From: Rhodobacteraceae bacterium F11138 | Lineage (GTDB): Bacteria; Pseudomonadota; Alphaproteobacteria; Rhodobacterales; Rhodobacteraceae | DNA: 64,000 bases | Assembly: GCA_016521575.1 (NCBI GenBank) | Contig: JAEKDP010000006.1 | Coordinates: 186,001 to 250,000 of the forward strand | Direction of reading: 5' to 3' | In this document: positions 1 through 7,907 of the stretch, piece after piece | Numbering within the stretch: the first letter of the stretch is position 1 | How the letters are laid out: the number at the start of each line of letters is the position of its first letter | The notes under the pieces: model-generated | What the model was told of the DNA's origin: nothing | The model's input: the letters and a program-made list of their open reading frames with translations, nothing else | Database searches by the model: none | Program-made: the position numbers and the translations under genes

Positions 1-1419
1 GGGCAGGGCGAACAGTTTGAACGCCGCCGGGCCGAGTTGATCCGTACCCTGTCGGCGGTTCAACTGCACGGTTTGCCGCCCGCCCGCTATTCCGTCAATG
101 ACCTGAAAACACGGATGCAGAATGCCCGCACCCGGCGTGATCTGGGGTTGGTCGAGGTCGCGTTGAGCGCCGCTTTCCTGCGTTATGCCCGCGACGTGCA
201 GACCGGCGTTCTGACCCCGTCGCGGGTCGACAGCGGCATCGTGCGCGAGGTGCCGTATCGCGATCGCGGCATGTACCTGACAGATTTCAGCACCAGCAAT
301 CCACGCGACTTTTTGAATGCGCTGGCCCCGGAATCGCCGCAATATCGCGATCTGATGAAAGAGAAGCTGCGCCTGGAGCGGCTGCTGGGGCAGGGCGGTT
401 GGGGGCAGACCGTGCCGAGCGGCAGTCTCAAACCGGGCCAGAGCGGGCAGGCCGTCGTGATCTTGCGCAACCGCCTGATTGCCATGGGCTATCTGCGCCG
501 CAGTTCTACACTGACCTATGACGTCCAGGTGCAGAAGGCCGTGCAGAGGTTCCAGATCGCCCATGGGCTGTCTGCTGATGGGGTCGCGGGCAAGGGAACC
601 TTGACCGAACTCAACCGGACGGTCGAGGAACGACTGCGGTCTGTCATCGTCGCCATGGAGCGAGAGCGTTGGATCAACATGGATCTGGGGGCGCGGCATA
701 TTCTGGTCAATCAGACCGATTTTTCTGCCCGGATCGTGGACAACGGAGAGGTGACCTTTCAGACGCGCTCGGTCATCGGCAGGAATACCAGCGACAGACG
801 CAGCCCGGAATTTTCGGATGTGATGGAATTCATGGTGATCAATCCCAGCTGGTATGTGCCGCGCTCGATCGTGACCAAGGAGTATCTGCCACAGCTCAAG
901 AACAATCCGAACGCGGTCAGCCACATCGAGATCACGGACAGTCGGGGGCGGCGGGTCAACCGTGCGGCGGTGGATTTCACGCAGTTCTCGGCGCGCAGCT
1001 TTCCCTATGCGATGCGCCAGCCGCCCAGCAAGGGGAATGCATTGGGGTTGGTGAAGTTCATGTTCCCCAACAAGTACAACATCTATCTGCACGATACCCC
1101 GTCCAAAAGCCTTTTCGACCGCGAATCGCGCGCCTTTTCACACGGATGCATCCGTTTGGCGGACCCGTTTGATTTCGCCTATGCGCTGCTGGCGCGGCAA
1201 ACCGACGACCCCAAGGGGGATTTTGACCGGATCCTGCATTCGGGCAAGGAAACCAAGGTCATGCTGAAGGACCCGGTTCCTGTGCATATCATCTATCGCA
1301 CGGCAGTGGTTTCAGAGAAGGGCCAGGTTGAATATCGCCGGGATGTCTATGGCCGGGACGCGCGTATTTGGCAGGCGTTGGACAATGCGGGGGTGGTCCT
1401 GCAAGCCGTTCGGGGGTAA
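1..1419 (+). CDS. L,D-transpeptidase, YcbB/YkuD type (5' end outside window)
   Basis: The reading frame is open from base 1, so the gene starts upstream of the window; 472 residues are visible. A peptidoglycan-binding repeat (SGQAVVILRNRLIAMGY ... GLSADGVAGKGTL) lies at about visible residues 147-205. It is followed by a YkuD catalytic domain ending in the hallmark IYLHDTP ... SHGCIRL, with the catalytic cysteine at visible residue 383. The family forms 3-3 cross-links in periplasmic peptidoglycan and is carbapenem-sensitive and penicillin-insensitive. The upstream part of YcbB-like proteins (scaffold region and signal peptide) would lie to the left. It is followed after 33 bases by lpxD on the same strand, so an envelope-related transcription unit is plausible. 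The family call is secure; the exact paralogue is not. Confidence 0.93.
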   Translation, partial: GQGEQFERRRAELIRTLSAVQLHGLPPARYSVNDLKTRMQNARTRRDLGLVEVALSAAFLRYARDVQTGVLTPSRVDSGIVREVPYRDRGMYLTDFSTSNPRDFLNALAPESPQYRDLMKEKLRLERLLGQGGWGQTVPSGSLKPGQSGQAVVILRNRLIAMGYLRRSSTLTYDVQVQKAVQRFQIAHGLSADGVAGKGTLTELNRTVEERLRSVIVAMERERWINMDLGARHILVNQTDFSARIVDNGEVTFQTRSVIGRNTSDRRSPEFSDVMEFMVINPSWYVPRSIVTKEYLPQLKNNPNAVSHIEITDSRGRRVNRAAVDFTQFSARSFPYAMRQPPSKGNALGLVKFMFPNKYNIYLHDTPSKSLFDRESRAFSHGCIRLADPFDFAYALLARQTDDPKGDFDRILHSGKETKVMLKDPVPVHIIYRTAVVSEKGQVEYRRDVYGRDARIWQALDNAGVVLQAVRG

Positions 1420-1452
1420 TCACGGTCCCGAACAACGCAGAGGGGCCGTACC

Positions 1453-2544
1453 ATGACGTTCACGATCCAGCAGATCGCCGAAGCACTGGGCGCCGAAGCT
1501 GTCGGGGATCTGAGCCTCGTCGTGACCCGCGCGGCCGAGCCCGGGGATGCCGGGGTGTCGGATCTGGCGCTGGCCATGTCGCCCAAATACGCGCAGGATC
1601 TTGCGTCCGGACAGGCCCGGGCCGCGATCCTGTGGCCGGACGCGGACTGGCAGAAGATGGGCCTGTCCGCCGCGATTTTTGCGCCACGTCCCCGAATGGC
1701 GATGTCGGGGCTGACAAGAATGCTGGACCGGGGGCAGGGCGGTGAACCCGGCGTCCATCCCAGCGCCGTGATCGACCCGTCGGCGCGATTGGGGGACAAT
1801 GTCGCTGTCGGTCCGCTGGCTGTCATCGGCGCGGGCGCGCGGATCGGGGCCGGAACGACAATCGGTCCCCAGTGCCACGTTGGCGCGGATGTTCACATTG
1901 GCTGTGATGGGCTGTTGCGCGAAATGGTCAGCATTGGCGCGCGCGCGGTGATCGGTGACCGGTTTATCGCGCAGCCCGGTGCCCGCATCGGGGCGGACGG
2001 GTTTTCCTTTGTGACCCCCGAAGTTTCCGGCGCCGAAAACGTGCGGAAGACTCTGGGCGATCAGGGCGACGCAAAGGCGCAAAGCTGGGTCCGAATCCAT
2101 TCGCTGGGCGCGGTCGAAATCGGGGATGATGTCGAAGTCGGTGCCAACTGTACGATCGACAATGGAACCATTCGCAGCACCCGGATCGGCGACGGAACCA
2201 AGTTGGATAATCTTGTTCATGTGGGCCACAATACGCGGATCGGGCGCGATTGCCTGCTGTGCGGGCAATGCGGGGTATCGGGTTCGGTCGAGATCGGCAA
2301 CAACGTCATTCTCGGCGGCCAGACCGGCGTGGTCGACAATATCTTTATCGGCGATGGCGCCATCGCGGGCGGCGGCACCAAGATCCTGTCGAATGTGCCG
2401 GCGGGGCGGGTCGTCATGGGGTATCCGGCCGTCAAAATGGAAACCCATACAGAGATCTACAAGGCTCAACGCAGGTTGCCGCGTCTGGCGCGTGACATCG
2501 CGGCGTTACAAAAGGCGGTTCTTAATCGCGGGTCAACCGACTAG
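1453..2544 (+). CDS. lpxD: UDP-3-O-(3-hydroxyacyl)glucosamine N-acyltransferase LpxD
   Basis: This is the third enzyme of lipid A synthesis. It transfers a 3-hydroxyacyl chain from acyl-ACP to the 2-amino group of UDP-3-O-acyl-glucosamine in the cytoplasm. The 363 residues fit the family (about 340). An N-terminal uridine-binding domain (1-110) precedes a left-handed beta-helix of hexapeptide repeats (IGAGARIGAGTTIGPQCHV and onward, about 115-325) and a C-terminal helix. The expected catalytic His is H259 in NLVHVGHNTRIG. The gene lies apart from the usual bamA-lpxD-fabZ-lpxA block and is followed by an ACP and a ketoacyl synthase. It may therefore be a second, specialised LpxD copy, but the window cannot show whether another exists. 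Confidence 0.95.
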   Translation: MTFTIQQIAEALGAEAVGDLSLVVTRAAEPGDAGVSDLALAMSPKYAQDLASGQARAAILWPDADWQKMGLSAAIFAPRPRMAMSGLTRMLDRGQGGEPGVHPSAVIDPSARLGDNVAVGPLAVIGAGARIGAGTTIGPQCHVGADVHIGCDGLLREMVSIGARAVIGDRFIAQPGARIGADGFSFVTPEVSGAENVRKTLGDQGDAKAQSWVRIHSLGAVEIGDDVEVGANCTIDNGTIRSTRIGDGTKLDNLVHVGHNTRIGRDCLLCGQCGVSGSVEIGNNVILGGQTGVVDNIFIGDGAIAGGGTKILSNVPAGRVVMGYPAVKMETHTEIYKAQRRLPRLARDIAALQKAVLNRGSTD

Positions 2545-2565
2545 GACAACAGGACAGGACAGGAC

Positions 2566-2823
2566 ATGAGCATCCAGAACAGGGTCATTGCAATCATCGC
2601 CGAGCAGGCCGTGCTCGAACCTTCGGATGTCAGGATGGACAGCACGCTGGAAGATCTGGGCATCGACAGCCTGGGGCTGGTCGAAAGTATCTTTGCCATC
2701 GAAGAGGAATTCGACATCTCGATCCCGTTCAATGCCAACGCGCCCACCGAAAGCGATTTCGATCTGACCAACGTCGCGGCGATCGTCGCAGGCATAGAAA
2801 AATTGGTGGCGGCCAAGTCGTGA
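2566..2823 (+). CDS. Acyl carrier protein (dedicated, non-AcpP)
   Basis: 85 residues with the phosphopantetheine site LGIDSLGLVES (Ser35) and an acidic helix II/III (SIFAIEEEFDISIPF). It is an ACP fold, but it lacks the near-invariant sequence of housekeeping AcpP and is not beside fabD/fabG/fabF. It starts 21 bases after lpxD; the start is preceded by repeated AGGACA units. It is followed directly by a condensing enzyme. The lpxD-acp-KAS order suggests an ACP that carries a special acyl chain for the lipid A or envelope pathway, by analogy with rhizobial AcpXL; this is inference. 4'-Phosphopantetheinylation at Ser35 is expected. Confidence 0.9.
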   Translation: MSIQNRVIAIIAEQAVLEPSDVRMDSTLEDLGIDSLGLVESIFAIEEEFDISIPFNANAPTESDFDLTNVAAIVAGIEKLVAAKS

Positions 2824-2848
2824 CCGTCTTGAATACAAGGAGATGCCG

Positions 2849-4057
2849 ATGAACCGGGTCGTCATCACCGGTGCGGGCACCATCAATGCCCTTGGCCACT
2901 CGGTACCCGAGACATTCGAGGCCATGCGCGAGGGGCGTTGCGGGATCGGCGAATTGAACTTTCGCGATGTCGAGCGCCTGACAATTCGCATCGGCGGTCA
3001 GGTGCGCGGCTTTGAAGCCGAGGCGCGTTTCAACCGCCAGCAGATGGCCCTGTATGACCGGTTTACCCAATTCACGTTGATTGCGGCAAAAGAGGCGATC
3101 ACCCAGTCCGGGCTGGCGTTTCATGGCGATCTGTCGGCCCGCACGGGGGTGGTCCTGGGGACTGCGGGTGGCGGGGTCAGCACCTGGGATGACAACTACC
3201 GCAGCGTGTATGAGGACGGAAAAAACCGGGTTCATCCCTTTGTCGTGCCCAAGCTGATGAACAACGCGGCCGCCAGCCATGTATCGATGGAATACAATCT
3301 CAAGGGGCCGTCGTTCACGGTCTCGACGGCCTGCGCATCTTCGAACCATGCCATGGCGCAGGCCTTTGCCATGGTGCGCAGCGGCATGGCCCCGGCTATG
3401 GTCACTGGCGGATCCGAAAGCATGCTGTGCTTTGGTGGCGTCAAGGCCTGGGAAGGATTGCGGGTGATGTCCAAGGATGCCTGCCGCCCGTTTTCATTGG
3501 GCCGCAACGGGATGGTTCAGGGCGAAGGTGCGGGTATCTTTGTCTTTGAGGATTATGAACATGCGCGCGCCCGTGACGCTGAAATCCTGTGCGAAGTCAT
3601 TGGTTTCGCCATGAGCTCGGATGCGTCGGACATCGTGATGCCGTCCAAACAGGGTGCGGCGCGCGCGATGGCAAATGCGTTGCGCGATGCGCGCGTAAAT
3701 CCCGAAGCGGTAAAATACATCAACGCCCATGGCACGGGAACCGCCGCCAATGACAAAACCGAATGCGCCGCGGTTGCGGATGTATTTGGCCCTCATGCCG
3801 ACAATCTGATGATCAGTTCGACCAAGTCGATGCACGGTCATTTGATCGGTGGCACCGGCGCCGTCGAGCTTCTGGCCTGTATCATGGCGTTGCGGGACGG
3901 CGTTGTTGCCCCGACCATCGGCTATGAAGAGCCCGATCCGGAATGTGCGCTGGACGTCGTACCGAATGTTGCGCGCGAAGCCGATGTTCAGGTTGCTGTG
4001 TCCAATGCCTTTGCTTTTGGCGGCCTGAACGCGGTGCTGGTGTTGCAAAAGGTTTGA
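2849..4057 (+). CDS. Beta-ketoacyl-ACP synthase (FabF/NodE-like)
   Basis: A condensing enzyme that extends acyl-ACP with malonyl-ACP. The Cys-His-His triad is visible as C162 (STACASSNH), H294 (NAHGTGTAANDKTE) and H331 (HGHLIGGTGAVE), and the length of 402 residues is normal. An in-frame ATG at 2843 abuts the AAGGAG Shine-Dalgarno (2837-2842) with no spacing, whereas ATG 2849 sits six bases after it and gives the family N-terminus MNRVVITGAG; 2849 is therefore the start. It is the last gene of the lpxD-acp-KAS run, ahead of a hairpin at 4064-4089. Substrate unknown; a role in making a long or modified acyl chain on the preceding ACP is inferred. Confidence 0.92.
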   Translation: MNRVVITGAGTINALGHSVPETFEAMREGRCGIGELNFRDVERLTIRIGGQVRGFEAEARFNRQQMALYDRFTQFTLIAAKEAITQSGLAFHGDLSARTGVVLGTAGGGVSTWDDNYRSVYEDGKNRVHPFVVPKLMNNAAASHVSMEYNLKGPSFTVSTACASSNHAMAQAFAMVRSGMAPAMVTGGSESMLCFGGVKAWEGLRVMSKDACRPFSLGRNGMVQGEGAGIFVFEDYEHARARDAEILCEVIGFAMSSDASDIVMPSKQGAARAMANALRDARVNPEAVKYINAHGTGTAANDKTECAAVADVFGPHADNLMISSTKSMHGHLIGGTGAVELLACIMALRDGVVAPTIGYEEPDPECALDVVPNVAREADVQVAVSNAFAFGGLNAVLVLQKV

Positions 4058-4063
4058 ACGCGA

Positions 4064-4089
4064 AACGCCGAGCCTGATGGCCCGGCGTT
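4064..4089. terminator. Hairpin between convergent KAS and IalB genes
   Basis: A 7-bp perfect stem (AACGCCG at 4064-4070 with CGGCGTT at 4083-4089) has three further inner pairs around a TGAT loop. It lies just after the KAS stop and before the end of the convergent gene. The T tract is weak on both strands, so termination may be bidirectional but inefficient. Confidence 0.5.
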
Positions 4090-4113
4090 GGTGCAAATCC
4101 GGAAGATTTCGGA

Positions 4114-4779
4114 TTATTCGGTCAGCACATCCACCGCATTGAAACCGGCCGTAAAACCATTCAGCGACAGCGACAGATTGATCCGCTGGTCCGGCGCGGG
4201 GGCGGGCACCAGCGACACGGTGGCTTTGGCACCCTTTTTGAACGCGTCGACGTCTTCCTGTGTCAAACCGATCTGGGCGGCACAGCCGACCGGGCTGCAG
4301 AAAGAGTAGTTATAGCGTTTGCCCGGGGCATCATCGACCGCGATGGTCAGCTGCGCCGGCAGCAAGGTTTCCAGCGGGACCAGAACCGTTGCGCCAGCAG
4401 CCGCCTGGCCGCCATTCTCGATCCGGAACAGGGATACCTCGGCGACCGGATTGTCGCTGCTGTCCCGCAGGATCTGCAGCAGCGAGCAAGGGTCCTTTTC
4501 ACCATCGGTCTTGATGCAGGCCAGGTCCCAATCGCCGAATTTCTCTTTCGAATACCGCTCACCCAGCTTGGGGCCATCCGATACCGGCTGACCCAGATCA
4601 AGATCGGGAGAGGTTGCCGCCGGTGCGGCCTGTCCGTCCTGTGCGGTTTCCGGGGCCGTCGCCTGTTCGCCCTGTGCGGCGTCAGGCGCGGTTTCTTCGG
4701 TCGTCGTGTCCTGTGCGAAGGTCTGGCTGCCGATGGCAATCAGCGACAACGCAGCAAGGGAGGGAAGGTGTTTCAACAT
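4114..4779 (-). CDS. IalB-family secreted protein
   Basis: 221 residues. A signal peptide (MLKHLPSLAALSLIAIGSQT, cleavage near AFA-QD) is followed by an acidic Ala/Pro/Thr/Glu-rich linker (about 25-75). Then comes the invasion-associated locus B domain (YSKEKFGDWDLACIKTD, DPCSLLQIL, FCSPVGCAAQIGL) with four cysteines that could form two disulfides. ATG 4779 is chosen over the upstream in-frame codon because it begins the signal peptide. The family is periplasmic or outer-membrane associated in alphaproteobacteria; IalB of Bartonella aids erythrocyte entry, but the role in free-living marine species is not known. It stands alone and is convergent with the KAS gene. Confidence 0.85.
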   Translation of the reverse strand: MLKHLPSLAALSLIAIGSQTFAQDTTTEETAPDAAQGEQATAPETAQDGQAAPAATSPDLDLGQPVSDGPKLGERYSKEKFGDWDLACIKTDGEKDPCSLLQILRDSSDNPVAEVSLFRIENGGQAAAGATVLVPLETLLPAQLTIAVDDAPGKRYNYSFCSPVGCAAQIGLTQEDVDAFKKGAKATVSLVPAPAPDQRINLSLSLNGFTAGFNAVDVLTE

Positions 4780-4935
4780 CGTGATGCTCTCGTTTCTTGT
4801 TAAGACTGCCTGCGCCTGCTGTATCATGGCGGCATTGCGCTGTCAGGCGCATATCGCCTTTGCTTTCCCGCATCCAGAAATTTTTCAGCCTGTTTTTGGC
4901 AGCGCGCGTTAACTTTTGATCGCGCTGTGACCATC

Positions 4936-4962
4936 AAAAAAAGGGGGCAAGAAGCCCCCTTT
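4936..4962 (-). terminator. Strong rho-independent terminator (minus strand)
   Basis: A 9-bp stem (AAAGGGGGC with GCCCCCTTT) with a 5-base loop is followed on the minus strand by a T tract (the run of A at 4936-4942 on the plus strand). No annotated minus-strand gene ends here, so it implies a transcript that starts between about 4963 and 5250. On the plus strand the T tract is only three bases. Confidence 0.7.
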
Positions 4963-5002
4963 CTATGCGTCTCTCCCCGTCGGACTGGCCGACTTAGTAA
5001 TT
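4936..5002 (-). ncRNA. Candidate small structured RNA
   Basis: Upstream of the strong minus-strand terminator lie a GTCGG-CCAGT-CCGAC hairpin (4979-4993) and a purine-rich GGGGAGAGAC segment. An outer TCTATGC/GCATAGA pairing (4962-4968 with 5003-5009) could close the structure. A possible promoter sits just upstream at 5009-5037. The predicted start (about 5002) would leave most of the outer helix untranscribed, so either the start lies further upstream or that helix is not part of the RNA. No family is recognised and no convincing reading frame is present. Confidence 0.3.
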
Positions 5003-5008
5003 GCATAG

Positions 5009-5037
5009 ACGTTACGAAAGGGTCGGGCATCGGTCAA
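5009..5037 (-). promoter_or_regulatory. Possible sigma70 promoter for the candidate small RNA
   Basis: On the minus strand, TTGACC (5037-5032) and TAACGT (5014-5009) are separated by 17 bases. The -35 matches consensus at 5 of 6 positions, the -10 at only 3 of 6. It points at the structured segment ending in the terminator at 4936-4962. Confidence 0.3.
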
Positions 5038-5097
5038 CAGGAAACCCGAAAAAAGTCGACATTACCGTAGGGTGGCCAGTTTCGCTGGCAATACTGG

Positions 5098-5125
5098 AAA
5101 AAGGGCCGTACCCGAAGGCACGGCC
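5098..5125 (-). terminator. Rho-independent terminator with TTCG tetraloop (minus strand)
   Basis: On the minus strand a 9-bp stem GGCCGTGCC / GGTACGGCC (one G-T pair) closes a stable TTCG loop and is followed by CTTTTT. It lies in the 473-base gene-free stretch between the IalB gene and the HerA-type gene, and nothing annotated on the minus strand ends at it. A second small transcript from about 5130-5220 is therefore possible. Confidence 0.6.
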
Positions 5126-5252
5126 AGTCTAACAGGGAGGAAGTGCCCGCCGCCCCCGAAAGCCGGCATTGGCGAGCACAAATGACTATGGCAGTCAAAG
5201 GTTAAGTTAGTATGGTCCATACGGTACGGGCAGAAATACGAGGGGATCGGAC

Positions 5253-6794
5253 ATGGACGGCAAGGTTTTCATCGGCGGCGGGGGCCCCGAATACGGCGAA
5301 AAACAGGGGCTCAGTCTGAGCTATGCCAACCGTCACGGATTGGTCGCCGGTGCCACGGGCACAGGCAAAACCGTCACTCTGCAGATCATGGCGGAAGGGT
5401 TCAGCGACGCCGGTGTGCCGGTGTTCCTGTCGGATGTCAAAGGCGATCTGTCCGGGCTGGCACGGTCCGGCAGCACGGCGCACAAACTGAACGAAGCGTT
5501 TACAAGCCGCGCGGCGAAAATCGGTTTTACCGACTTTGGATATAGCGCATATCCGGTCACGTTCTGGGATCTGTTTGGCGATCAGGGGCACCCTGTGCGC
5601 ACCACGGTGGCCGAGATGGGACCGCTGCTGCTGGCGCGTCTTCTGGATCTGAGCGAGGCACAGGAAGGCATTTTGAACATCGCCTTCCGTCTCGCCGACG
5701 AAGAGGGTTTGCCGCTGTTGGATCTCAAGGACCTACAGGCGCTGCTGGTCTGGATCGGCGAAAACCGGGCCGACCTGTCACTTCGCTATGGCAACGTTTC
5801 GACGGCATCGGTGGGTGCGATCCAACGACGGCTTCTGGGATTGGAAAACCAGGGCGGCGCGCGGTTGTTCGGGGAACCGGCGCTCGAACTGGCGGACCTG
5901 ATGCGCACGGATGCGCAAGGTCGCGGCCGGATCAACATTCTGGCGGCGGACAAATTGATGGGGGCGCCGGGTTTGTACGCAACCTTCCTGCTTTGGCTGC
6001 TGAGCGAGCTGTTCGAGGAACTGCCCGAGGTCGGAGACCCGGACAAACCCAAGCTGGTGTTTTTCTTTGACGAGGCACATCTGCTGTTTGACGATGCGCC
6101 CAAGGTGCTGATCGACAAGGTCGAACAGGTCGCGCGCCTGATCCGATCGAAAGGGGTCGGGATCTATTTCATCACGCAGAACCCGGCGGATGTCCCCGAA
6201 GACATTCTGGGGCAGCTCGGGAACCGGGTTCAGCACGCCCTGCGCGCCTTTACCGCGAAAGATCGCAAAAACCTGCGGCTGGCCGCGCAGACCTATCGCG
6301 ACAATCCGCGTTTTTCCACCGAAGAAGCGATCCGCGAAGTCGGAATCGGCGAAGCCGTCACCAGCATGCTGCAGGACAAGGGGGTGCCGGGCGTGGTCGA
6401 ACGCACCTTGATCCGCCCGCCATCTTCGCAACTGGGTCCGATCACCGAAACCGAGCGGCAGCAGGTTCTGGCCGGGTCGGATATGGCGGGAAAATACGAT
6501 CAGATCCTTGATCGAGAATCGGCCTATGAGATCCTTGCAAAACGGGCCCAGCAGGCGGCCGCGGATGCAGCCCGGGCCGAAACCGAAGCCGAAGATCTGG
6601 AACCGATGTTCCGGGAATTCAACGCCGCCCGGCGGTACTCGGGAACCCGTGTGCCCCGCTCCAGTGCGCGCGCGCCGCGCAAGGGGGACAGTTTCGCCGA
6701 AGCCCTGACCAAGAACGTCATAAAGGAACTGACAGGCACTACGGGCCGCCGTATCGTACGCGGCATACTGGGCGGCTTGTTCAAGGGGCGTTGA
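5253..6794 (+). CDS. HerA-type ATPase of the DUF853 family (YjgR-like)
   Basis: 513 residues. Walker A GATGTGKT is at residues 33-40 and Walker B VFFFDEAHLLFD has the Asp-Glu pair at 273-274. A sensor-like YFITQNPADVPEDILGQLGN follows, then a charged Ala/Glu-rich coiled region (about 420-460). This is the DUF853 branch of the HerA/FtsK superfamily, cytoplasmic proteins related to E. coli YjgR whose substrate is not established. The start is supported by a GAGGGG element upstream. Its stop overlaps the next start (TGATG), so it is translationally coupled to the EEP-family gene. Confidence 0.92.
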   Translation: MDGKVFIGGGGPEYGEKQGLSLSYANRHGLVAGATGTGKTVTLQIMAEGFSDAGVPVFLSDVKGDLSGLARSGSTAHKLNEAFTSRAAKIGFTDFGYSAYPVTFWDLFGDQGHPVRTTVAEMGPLLLARLLDLSEAQEGILNIAFRLADEEGLPLLDLKDLQALLVWIGENRADLSLRYGNVSTASVGAIQRRLLGLENQGGARLFGEPALELADLMRTDAQGRGRINILAADKLMGAPGLYATFLLWLLSELFEELPEVGDPDKPKLVFFFDEAHLLFDDAPKVLIDKVEQVARLIRSKGVGIYFITQNPADVPEDILGQLGNRVQHALRAFTAKDRKNLRLAAQTYRDNPRFSTEEAIREVGIGEAVTSMLQDKGVPGVVERTLIRPPSSQLGPITETERQQVLAGSDMAGKYDQILDRESAYEILAKRAQQAAADAARAETEAEDLEPMFREFNAARRYSGTRVPRSSARAPRKGDSFAEALTKNVIKELTGTTGRRIVRGILGGLFKGR

Positions 6795-7873
6795 TGGTGA
6801 TGGAATTAGTCTATGGCGGCCTGACGCTGCTGATTTGCCTGGCAACCGTTCTGCCCGAGATGCGCGACACGTCCTGGGTCATCCGAATGTTCGACATTCC
6901 ACGTTTGCAGATTGCGGCCCTGGCTCTGATGCTGTTCGCAGTCGGTCTTTTTGCCTTTGCGGATCGTCCGTATGTTGCACTGATCGCATTGGCTGGGGCT
7001 TTGATCGTGCAGGCATCCAAGATATTGCCCTTCACCGCGCTGGGGCGCACCGAGGTGACCCTGGCACCTGATGCGCCGGACAGGATCAAGGTTCTGATCG
7101 CCAACGTGTTGCAGGGAAACGATCAGTACGAGCGCCTGGCCGAACTGATCCGCAAGGAAGACCCCGACATTCTGTTCCTGATGGAAACCGACGCCGCCTG
7201 GGTGCAAGCCATGGAGCCCGTGCTGCGGGATTATCCCGTCCGGGTCGATCTGCCACTGGACAATTATTATGGGTTGGCATTTGCCAGCCGGCTGGAAACA
7301 CGGGATGCGCGCGTGGTCTATCTGAGCGATGACGACACACCGGCCCTGTTGGCGCGGATGGTTTCGCCGTGCGGGCGCGATTTCTGCTTTGTCGGCCTGC
7401 ATCCGCGCCCGCCCGTTCCGGGCACGGACACCGATGAACGCGACCAGCAGATCCTGTATTCTGCCCGTTTTGCGCGCGAGAAGGATGTACCGGTCATCAC
7501 CGCAGGCGATTTCAACGCGGCGGCCTGGGGGCGGGCGTCGCAACGGTTCAAATATATCGGAGAATATCTGGACCCGCGCCGCGGCCGTGGCATGTTTCCC
7601 AGCTTTGATGCCCGCAGCCGATTGCTGCGCTGTCCCATTGATCAGCTCTATGTGACCCAGGAGATCGCCGTCGCCGATTTTCGGCGCGGGGCGGATATCG
7701 GCTCGGATCATTTTCCGTTCATCGCCGTTCTGTCGCTGGATCCGGCCACGGCCAAACGGGCCAATCGCCCGATCAAACCCCTGGCCGAGCCCCTGCGCAT
7801 GGAGCTTGACCAAAAGATCGACGACTACGCAAAGCGGCTTGAGCAGGCGCGCAAGCACGCGGATTCCCGCTGA
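6794..7873 (+). CDS. Endonuclease/exonuclease/phosphatase-family membrane protein
   Basis: 359 residues. Three N-terminal hydrophobic segments (about 3-85: LVYGGLTLLICLATV; IAALALMLFAVGLFAF; ALIALAGALIVQA) anchor a DNase I-like domain. Metal and catalytic motifs are IKVLIANVLQGN, LFLMETDAAW, VITAGDFNAAAWG and GSDHFPFIAVL. The domain order matches membrane-anchored EEP proteins, which cleave phosphodiester bonds in lipids or nucleic acids; the substrate cannot be read here. ATG 6794 overlaps the stop of the HerA-type gene; ATG 6800 is an alternative. Confidence 0.88.
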   Translation: MVMELVYGGLTLLICLATVLPEMRDTSWVIRMFDIPRLQIAALALMLFAVGLFAFADRPYVALIALAGALIVQASKILPFTALGRTEVTLAPDAPDRIKVLIANVLQGNDQYERLAELIRKEDPDILFLMETDAAWVQAMEPVLRDYPVRVDLPLDNYYGLAFASRLETRDARVVYLSDDDTPALLARMVSPCGRDFCFVGLHPRPPVPGTDTDERDQQILYSARFAREKDVPVITAGDFNAAAWGRASQRFKYIGEYLDPRRGRGMFPSFDARSRLLRCPIDQLYVTQEIAVADFRRGADIGSDHFPFIAVLSLDPATAKRANRPIKPLAEPLRMELDQKIDDYAKRLEQARKHADSR

Positions 7874-7907
7874 TCCTGTGTGAAAGGAACGGCGGGCGCG
7901 GCTTGCG

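Noticed and set aside
5062-5169. 36-codon minus-strand frame (MPAFGGGGHF...) as a gene
   Set aside because: No Shine-Dalgarno, and a strong terminator lies inside the frame. Kept only as part of the small-RNA or repeat observation.
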